64,000 nt of DNA from Enchytraeus crypticus (lineage: Eukaryota; Annelida; Clitellata; Enchytraeida; Enchytraeidae): the NCBI GenBank assembly GCA_905160935.1, contig CAJHZI010000807.1, forward strand, positions 267,001 through 331,000. Direction: 5' to 3'. The translations under genes were made by a program, and so were the position numbers. Positions 56,801-64,000 of this stretch are shown piece after piece. The first letter of the stretch is position 1, and the number at the start of each line of letters is the position of its first letter. The notes beneath the pieces were generated by a model. The model did no database searches. It saw only the letters and a program-made list of their open reading frames with translations, and was not told the DNA's origin.

Positions 56801-57810
56801 TGAGATTAAACATACAGATGAAAACGACCTTTAGTTTTAAACTCAATTCTTTTCTCTGTTCGGCAGTAACAAAGATTATAAAAAGATTAGCTGAAGAGTG
56901 TTAAAAGTTTAGCATAGCTGAAGAAACTACATTTTTAGCTATTCTAGCATAGCCTGTGTACCAAAATGTAATGCTAGCATAGCTTGTGTACCAAAATGCA
57001 ATACTAGCATAGCCTGTGTACCAAAATGTAATGCTAGCATAGCCTGTGTACCAAAATGTAATGCTAGCATAGCCTGTGTACCAAAATGTAATGCTAGCAT
57101 AGCCTGTGTACCAAAATGTAATGCTAGCATAGCCTGTGTACCAAAATGTAATGCTAGCATAGCCTGTGTACCAAAATGTAATGCTAGCATAGCCTGTGCA
57201 CCAAAATGTAATGCTAGCATAGCCTGTGTACCAAAATGTAATGCTAGCATAGTCTGTGTACCAAAATGTAATGCTAGCATAGTCTGTGTACCAAAATGTA
57301 ATACTAGCATAGTCTGTGTACCAAAATGTAATATTAGTCTAGCTTGTATACAAAATTCAACACTAGATTATTTTCTGTACAAAATTCAACACTAACCTAG
57401 TTTCTGTACAAAATTCAATGCTAGCCAAGTCTGTGTATAAAAATTGAACGCTAACACAGCCTGTTAACGAAAATTCCTCTGACGTTAAAGGTATTGTTTA
57501 AGTGGTTATATCTAATGTATTTTTATTTTACTATTGTTTACTGAAGTAGTATTTTATTAGGGAGAAAGAGTTGTCAGAAGCCAAGGAGAGAGCATTACTC
57601 AAGGATATAGAGGAGAAAGTGAGACTAATAAATGAGCAACAGAAGAGCAATGATGAGCTGATGAGTGGAGTCTTACAGCTACAGGCTGAGTATGGCTCCT
57701 TGTGGAATAGTTGCTAAGTGCTTTATATATTATACATTTATACAGTATATCAACCAATATATATATATATATATTGCTGGTAATTGTTTTATATACATGT
57801 ATATATAAAG

Positions 57811-57857
<47 letters not shown>

Positions 57858-57919
57858 TATATAATTATAATATAGATATTATTATATATAATATATTATA
57901 AGATTATATAGATATATAT

Positions 57920-57973
<54 letters not shown>

Positions 57974-58258
57974 TCTATTGCTAGTTTAGTTTTTAAGTAG
58001 TCCATACAAATGTGATGACTTGAAGAAAAAGAAAATAGCTGCTTGTATACTGTTAGTTTTACCTGATTAATTTATTCAAATAGGTATTTAAATCTCTAGT
58101 GGTAACACTGTAATGATGTAATCAGTGCTAGTGGTAACTCTGAGATGATGTAATAAGTGCTTGTGGTAACACTGTAATGATGATGTAATCAGTGCCAGTG
58201 GAAACACTGGTTAAGTAATTAGCGCTAGTGGTAACAATGTAAATAACACTGTAATGTG

Positions 58259-58318
<60 letters not shown>

Positions 58319-58821
58319 GATATATTTAATGATATATGATATCATACAGGAAGGTCAGCCTGGAACACAAGCTGACTGAATTACAGGAGCAACTGAGCAA
58401 ATCTCAGAATACGGTTGGAGCATTGGAGAAACAGGTATGACTGTAATATATATTGTCCTGTTCGATGTTGTCATAGACGAACTTAAAGCTGGTAAAGCTA
58501 AGGTTAACGTCAGTTTCCTCACTCAAAAGCGAGCTCAGGATTTGAACCCCGCACATACTGATCCGCGGTCGAGTGTCTTACCGACTTCGTCACACTTAAC
58601 ACTCTATTTTGGTTTTTATTGTTGTTGTTTATTATTTGTTCATCGGTTGCACTCTAGACTTCAGACACTTCTATATGTAGACTGATTCTATTAGATTTTA
58701 GTGAATGTTTATGCACCAGCTATGTGGTTCCTTGGTTTAACAGCTCCACTATGGATCTATTGATGTGTGGGTGCTAATCCCTTAGTCTCCAAGGTCTTCT
58801 GTGACTTTAAGAGAAAGTTTA

Positions 58822-58864
<43 letters not shown>

Positions 58865-61488
58865 GCTCCTGTGTTCTACTTTGTTGCCGTTCCGCACTAC
58901 TACTATGGTTCTGCGTTCCATAAAGAACACATCGTAGCTATATAAGTTAATCCCTTCACAAAGTCTAGGCCTTGTCCCTAACTTATGTAGCCTTTATTGC
59001 TTGCATTTTACTGATATTAATCAGTCAATGGCAGCTGCATTCTGACCACTTACATTCAAGATTTTCAAGATTTTTTATATTCATCTCTTGTTAATCAATG
59101 TTTAAGAGCTATCCTTATTGGGGTGTTTTTGGGTAATCTTATCATATGTCCTATCCAACTTAACCTTTTTCTTCTTATTTTACTTCAAGGAGTTTCTTTA
59201 GTCTTTTCATATATTACTTCATTTTTGATTATGTATGGATAGTATATATTTAATAGATTTCTTAGTAATTTTCTCTATTTCTTTTTTTTTTTTTTTATTC
59301 TTTCATTGCATGTTTTTAAAAAAAAGCATTGTGGCGAAATGATCAACTATGTTGATATATATCACTTTTAATGCCACATGTGTAAATCGTTAGGCGATTT
59401 AGTCCAATTTCCGTATAATCGGTCCAGTGAATGTCCGAGACTTTACTCTCAGATTAGCGTGGCTGGGATTCGAATCCACAAGAGTTCAGTTTGCCGCAGG
59501 ATCTGTTACTAATTAAAACTTCATGACAATACCTCTAACCACTGCATTATTGAGACAATCAAACGACTACTAAAGCTACTTAAATGAGACTTATTTAAAA
59601 CTTACCATCTCTCTTAGTCTCTGTTAGTGCACTCCTACTGGGAGGTCCATGGCATATAACGCCTCCACTCTTCTCTGTCTTCCGCTTTCCTAAACTTACC
59701 GTAACTACTATTATTTAACTTCTCTTATTAATCTGTTTGCATTCTATATTCATGTAGAACGCTGAGTTGGCTGTAAAACTAAATCATGTCAGTAAGGAAG
59801 TTCAGACAGCTGATGGAAGTGATTCTGAACAGTCTCAGGAAGTGAAAGAGAAGCTCAGGTGGGTCTTTTGTTTCCGAATCCTGTAATCGAATCATTTAAA
59901 CGAATATATATCAACTCTATGGCGTCTCTTTGTGGACACTAGAGTAGTCTCTTACAACCTTTCTCCTCCACCAATCATGATCCATGGCGAGATCATATAC
60001 ATCACCACCCGCAAGATTAAATTTAGTATCTAGTAAACTTAAATCTTTATTATGTTGTTTTATTAAATTATGACTATTTCCCATACCTATCCTTAATTTA
60101 TTGCTTGTTAATCAATGTTTAAGAGCTTTCCTTATTGGTGTATTTTTGGGTAATCTTATCTTATGTCCTACCCAACTTAACCTGTTTCTTCTTATTTCAC
60201 TTCAAGGAGTTTGTTTAGTCCTTTCATATATTTCCTAATTTTTGATTATGTATGGATAGTATATATCTAATAGATTTTTTATAGCAGTAATTTTCTTTAT
60301 ACAAATAATAAGAACTTAGATTGTTAATGTCTTTACATATTTATATCATTGATACTGTTGACTTCATATTTATGGCTGACCTGTAATGGATCACCCATTG
60401 CTGATGTGCTTTTGAGTTGATAATTTTAAATAATTTTTCAATTTTCCTCTATCTCTGTGACTGTATGCAAGAATCAGTTTTAGGCCATTAATTAAATATT
60501 AATATTAATATTTCTCTAAGTATAAATAATTAATTTTATTAAATATTAATATTAATATTTTTCTAAGGATGCAAGTAAAACTTGCATTAATACCATACTG
60601 ATTAGCTTTTATTTGAATTCATTGGCACCCATGTGCATCGACGAGGAACTGATTTGACTTTAAATCTTGATTGATTGACAAATTATATTGATTGGCTTTT
60701 GTAGGAAAGAGCTATCAGAACTTAAGACTGCTCATCAGCTAGTTCTCAGTCAGTCCACACAGCAGTCAGATCTTATACGTCAGCTACAAGCAGCCTTTGA
60801 CAAGTCGCAAAGAGGTATTTTTGGTTTTCTATGAAAAGTATTAATCTGAATGCCTGTGTTGCGCCCGGGTGTGGTTTGACTATTGTAGAATAGGACATCC
60901 GCAAACAAGCTGTCACGTGTACGTAAGAGGTGAGTAAGGCGTGAGCTGAGGATGGCAGAGAGGACCCATCTCACAATGAAATATTTTCCCCCAGGATTAA
61001 ATGGTAATTAATCCATATGACTGAGGAAGGCATCGTGAAGCCACCTCAGAAGCCATATTATTCCCAAGCTATAGTCTACATTATGGTGTGGATATGGCAT
61101 AGCCATTAGTGAAGGGATTAACTCATTAATCGATGGTGTGCTCTTTATGTAATGTGAAAAGTAGCATGTGAGGAGGAATATGTACCATGGACCTGCCGCT
61201 TGGCATAACACTAGAGAGAGAGAGAGAGAGAGAGATTAATCTGACTGGTGCAAGCCCAGAAGTCTAAGATAAGAGTTAGACGTGACGATGCATACACTGT
61301 TACGCAGTTATCTTTAGAAAAATAGACAAAGACTTTTCTCAAAGACTTTTAATTTTTTACTAGTTATATTTCAGAATTTATTCCATTGTCGAAAAACAAC
61401 GAGGAATATTGAACTGCTATATTTTTCCTGTGCAGTCCTAAAGCAGCAAGAAGAGACGCACCAAGTGGAGGTTAACTTATTTAAACAG
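50740..61488 (+). CDS. CNTLN: Centlein (centrosomal coiled-coil protein), 5' part, runs off right edge
   Basis: Nine exons join in phase to 266 codons: 50740-50837, 52930-52988, 53871-53944, 55539-55627, 57561-57689, 58350-58434, 59758-59858, 60705-60814 and 61436-61488. The diagnostic stretch is ADKEFVWSLWKSLQESSPDM followed by LVLQREKELSEAKERALL. It matches my memory of vertebrate centlein near its N terminus (ADKEFVWSLWKRLQ, then VVEREKQKSEAKDRKVLE). A later ELSELKTAHQLVL and QQSDLIRQLQ also fit. The protein is almost entirely heptad-rich coiled coil. Centlein links C-Nap1 and Cep68 in centrosome cohesion in vertebrates; the role here is inferred. The first two exons are less certain than the rest. 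Confidence 0.85.
51345..51560 (+). repeat. LINE family A 3' tail, diverged
   Basis: TTTTGGTTCGCATAGTTTTTGG, split as TTTTGGTTCGC and TTTTTGGACTC, then TTAATGCTCAATGTTGTCATG, ends near GCACTCTAATTCTGTTG. Confidence 0.6.
51848..52041. repeat. tRNA-like sequence and SINE A 3' fragment
   Basis: 51848-51925 on the minus strand has CGTGGATAAGGTGTCAGG and GGTTCGATTCTCG, tRNA-like but without a paired acceptor stem. 51968-52041 is the 3' half of SINE A on the plus strand. Confidence 0.65.
52555..52795 (-). repeat. SINE family F
   Basis: On the minus strand the tRNA-like head has box B GGGTTCGAATCCC. The 3' end carries the palindrome ATCAACGTAGTTGAT and TTCACTATAATG. It ends 135 bases before CNTLN exon 2. 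Confidence 0.8.
52930..52988 (+). CDS. CNTLN: CNTLN exon 2
   Basis: 59 bp, acceptor TTTACTGCAG, donor GTAAGT. It encodes SPSYRQFICCLNMSNCSST. If exon 1 is wrong, the internal ATG at 52967 is an alternative start. Confidence 0.65.
53440..53865. repeat. Two minisatellites (17 bp and 52 bp) abutting CNTLN exon 3
   Basis: 53440-53580: GTGCCATAAATCATCAT, about eight units. 53585-53865: TGATTTATGTTAACCTCTAT-containing 52 bp units, about five. The last degenerate unit runs into the exon 3 polypyrimidine tract. Confidence 0.88.
53871..53944 (+). CDS. CNTLN: CNTLN exon 3
   Basis: Acceptor TTCCTTTACAG. It encodes DDEAELDELRNDNRLLQQEL and NQCK, coiled coil, ending in phase 0 at donor GTTTCA. Confidence 0.85.
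53975..54545 (-). repeat. LINE B and LINE A tails plus 31 bp minisatellite
   Basis: 53975-54047: LINE B tail. 54310-54435: LINE A tail (minus; GCACTCTAATTG-like, TTGTCATTGATG). 54432-54545: TTGACTCTAAATGACTCAGC units, about four. 54546-55239 shows no gene. Confidence 0.75.
55240..55432 (+). repeat. Family G retroposon 3' end with (ATG)n tail
   Basis: TTTCTAAATCGAATGGAAAAG, split here as TTTCTAAATCG and AATGGAAAAG, then AACTGGGGTTCAAAGGAAGC and ATGATGATG. Confidence 0.75.
55539..55627 (+). CDS. CNTLN: CNTLN exon 4, diagnostic VWSLWK motif
   Basis: 89 bp encodes ADKEFVWSLWKSLQESSPDM then TKTIGLVLQ. Acceptor TTCAAACAG; the donor GTCTTT is weak and followed by a long TC tract. Confidence 0.92.
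55680..55980. repeat. (TC)n microsatellite
   Basis: A 300 bp TC tract right after the CNTLN exon 4 donor; its Ser/Leu open frames are artefacts. 55981-56400 shows no gene. Confidence 0.92.
56405..56640 (+). repeat. SINE family F
   Basis: Box B GGGTTCGAATCCC, then TGAGAGTAAAATCTCAGAC, ending with palindrome ATCAACATAGTTGAT and TCATTTTAATATAATG. Confidence 0.82.
56940..57345. repeat. 30 bp minisatellite, ~13 copies
   Basis: Unit TAGCATAGCCTGTGTACC plus AAAATGTAATGC, very homogeneous. It has no spacers, so it is not a CRISPR array; the minus-strand LALHFGTQAM open frame is an artefact. Confidence 0.95.
57561..57689 (+). CDS. CNTLN: CNTLN exon 5
   Basis: 129 bp encodes REKELSEAKERALLKDIEEK and NDELMSGVLQLQ. 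Acceptor TTTTATTAG, donor GTATGG, phase 2 to 2. Confidence 0.9.
57735..58320. repeat. (TA)n arrays and GTGGTAACACTGTAATGATG repeats
   Basis: TA at 57750-57966 and 58262-58318. At 58090-58240 there are about four units of AGTGGTAACACTGTAATGAT. Confidence 0.9.
58350..58434 (+). CDS. CNTLN: CNTLN exon 6
   Basis: 85 bp encodes KVSLEHKLTELQEQLSKSQN and TVGALEKQ. Acceptor ATCATACAG, donor GTATGA, phase 2 to 0. Confidence 0.9.
58482..58592 (-). repeat. SINE family A, internally deleted
   Basis: Minus-strand copy 50 bases after CNTLN exon 6, box B GGGTTCAAATCC. Confidence 0.82.
58824..58995 (-). repeat. (TC)n and family D fragment
   Basis: TC run at 58824-58862. 58940-58995 on the minus strand is AGGGATTAACTTATATAGC-like family D. 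Confidence 0.65.
59060..59285 (-). pseudogene. LINE remnant, RT C-terminal codons
   Basis: Minus-strand codons near 59140-59170 resemble RRKRLSWIGHMIRLPK, a GHxxR tail of a non-LTR reverse transcriptase. A sister copy lies at 60100-60300 in the next intron. Confidence 0.55.
59330..59690 (-). repeat. SINE family F and LINE C 3' end
   Basis: 59330-59570 is SINE F (GGATTCGAATCCC). 59618-59690 is a LINE C terminus (CCTCCCAGTAGGAG). Confidence 0.78.
59758..59858 (+). CDS. CNTLN: CNTLN exon 7
   Basis: 101 bp encodes NAELAVKLNHVSKEVQ and SDSEQSQEVKEKL. Acceptor TTCATGTAG, donor GTGGGT, phase 0 to 2. Confidence 0.88.
60100..60300 (-). pseudogene. LINE remnant, second copy
   Basis: About 85 percent similar by eye to 59060-59285 (TTGTTAATCAATGTTTAAGA, TTTTGATTATGTATGGATAG). 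60301-60704 shows no other feature. Confidence 0.6.
60705..60814 (+). CDS. CNTLN: CNTLN exon 8
   Basis: 110 bp encodes KELSELKTAHQLVLSQ and QQSDLIRQLQAAFDKSQR. Acceptor GGCTTTTGTAG, donor GTATTT, phase 2 to 1. Confidence 0.9.
61018..61230 (+). repeat. Family D retroposon with (GA)n tail
   Basis: GACTGAGGAAGGCATCGTG through TATGTACCATGGACCTGCCG, CTTGGCATAACACTAG and a GA run. It joins a family D body to a LINE C-type terminus. Confidence 0.82.
61436..61488 (+). CDS. CNTLN: CNTLN exon 9
   Basis: 53 bp encodes LKQQEETHQVEVNLFKQ. Acceptor TTTTTCCTGTGCAG, donor GTAAAT, phase 1 to 0. Further exons lie beyond the window or were not recognised before 64000. Confidence 0.88.
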
Positions 61489-61540
61489 GTAAATTTGCTG
61501 ATTGTTTATTCTCAGATTTAACTTTTTTTTAATCATTCAA

Positions 61541-61720
61541 TCAATCAATAAGAATTTAACGTCCGGTTCCTCGCCATAAGGCAATGTCAGAGACGTCTCT
61601 TGCAGACTCTACACAAACAGGCGCAAAAGCACCACACGATGACGACTGAGAAACCATAAGAGAAAGCGAGATCAAAGCAATATAAGTCAAAGATCCAAGG
61701 CAAGCGGGTCAAAATTAGAT
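61541..61720 (-). repeat. Family E retroposon
   Basis: Minus-strand copy of the 32.8 kb element, ending TTAAATTCTTATTGATTGAT. Confidence 0.82.
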
Positions 61721-61827
61721 GACTTTAAAGTTCAAAGCTCTATTAAGTTCAATTAATGGAGCTATTTAGACCTCTGCAATAACTGCAGTTTTGTCCACAG
61801 ATGTCGCAAGTGAATAATTTAATTACA

Positions 61828-63194
<1,367 letters not shown>

Positions 63195-63279
63195 TGAAAA
63201 TAAAGCGCTACTGAAGATGGATTTAAAAACAAGACTGCTGACAAGTGGAGAGAAGTAGAATGAAGATGACTATCTACCT

Positions 63280-63420
63280 GCTAAAGCTAAAGCTAAGGTT
63301 AATGTCAGTTTCTTCACTCGAAAGCGATGTTAGTGATGGGCGAGCCCTGGATTTGAAAGCCACATAATTATACTGATCCGCGGTCGAGTATCTAACCGAC
63401 ATCGCCATTGGCTGCAGCCC
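63280..63420 (-). repeat. SINE family A
   Basis: Minus-strand copy with a small insertion in the head; box B is degenerate (GCTTTCAAATCC). Confidence 0.8.
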
Positions 63421-63704
63421 TTGATTATCGGATATCATGATCTAATATCCAGTCTGACAATGCAACATATCTGTTAGCTGTTGGTGGAGTTTGTAGCATG
63501 CTTTTCCTGTAAGTGTCATATGACAAGTTCTAAACCACTATGGGCGTGTCTGACTATGTACCTGTCATAAATCAATGTGACAGGTATACATTTATGCCCT
63601 TAAATGCCCAGATATGGGCATTGATGTTAGACTGGGGCATTTATGTTTAGCTTGTTTTATTCGCTGTGAGGTTTTAAGCAATAGGTGCGCCATAGTTTAA
63701 CTGT

Positions 63705-63830
63705 TTAACAACAACATCAATTAGAGTGCAACTGTCGTCAAGGACAACACCGAATACTATTGAATCAAAGCTAAACCGATGAGCAAAAGAACAAAGGTTG
63801 TAAAAACCGTCCAAAATTCAGAAACAGTTA
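63705..63830 (-). repeat. LINE family A 3' tail
   Basis: Minus-strand hairpin region GTTGTCCTTGACGACAGTTG then CACTCTAATTGATG. The remaining bases to 64000 show no exon. Confidence 0.7.
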
Positions 63831-64000
63831 AAAAACCTGTAAAATGTTAAACAACGGATTTTAATATCTATCAGAATTATTAAGAGTCAAATAATAGAGA
63901 TCCAAATGGTTTTAATGCATAGCAAAAATCCTACTTACACCGTAGCATTAACCTAGAAAAGTGTTTTTAGCATTCTTTCAATTTGTATGATAGTGTAAAA

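Noticed and set aside
56939..57310. CRISPR-like direct repeats, or a protein of LALHFGTQAM repeats
   Set aside because: The 30 bp units are contiguous with no spacers and lie in a eukaryotic intron; the frame is open only because the unit is divisible by three.

Overview
This window is animal nuclear DNA, AT-rich and dominated by introns and repeats. It holds three spliced protein-coding genes, found by assembling short exons whose splice sites and reading phases fit together. The first gene keeps the 55/140/45/110 bp coding-exon series that I recall from vertebrate alpha7-like nicotinic receptor genes. With the tRNA-derived SINEs and L2/CR1-like LINEs, this suggests a slow-evolving invertebrate, perhaps a lophotrochozoan. 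That assignment is inference; nothing in the window fixes the species.

Layout. (1) From 19151 leftward to 1584 and past the left edge (minus strand) lies the 5' part of an alpha-type nicotinic acetylcholine receptor subunit. Six coding exons run from the signal peptide to the end of TM2. (2) About 19.2-30.8 kb has no gene that I can support and is filled with SINEs, LINE fragments and satellites. (3) From 48601 to 30853 (minus strand) lies a complete seven-exon gene for a single-pass membrane protein: signal peptide, SUEL-type lectin domain, CUB-like domain, TM helix and a long Ser-rich cytoplasmic tail with a coding minisatellite. (4) From about 50740 to the right edge (plus strand) lies the 5' part of centlein (CNTLN), a centrosomal coiled-coil protein; nine exons are modelled and the gene continues beyond 64000. 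Genes (3) and (4) are divergently arranged about 2.1 kb apart.

Mobile DNA. There is a tRNA-derived SINE (family A, at least 14 copies), a second tRNA-like SINE (family F), and L2/CR1-like LINEs (one copy with most of the reverse transcriptase, inside an intron of gene 3). There are several LINE 3'-end families, a pair of ~703 bp hAT-type non-autonomous transposons with perfect 8 bp target duplications, and a probable Helitron holding ~900 bp of tetranucleotide repeats. An ~340 bp-arm inverted element and other foldback pairs are also present. Many microsatellites start exactly at retroposon 3' ends.

The most unusual structural theme is that exon edges have been copied into intronic tandem arrays. 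The 5' half of the TM exon of gene 3, with its splice acceptor, occurs in about seven extra intronic copies. The donor end of its first SUEL exon occurs in about four extra copies. A piece of receptor exon 2 is duplicated next to it. All calls were made by eye; splice models need transcript evidence.
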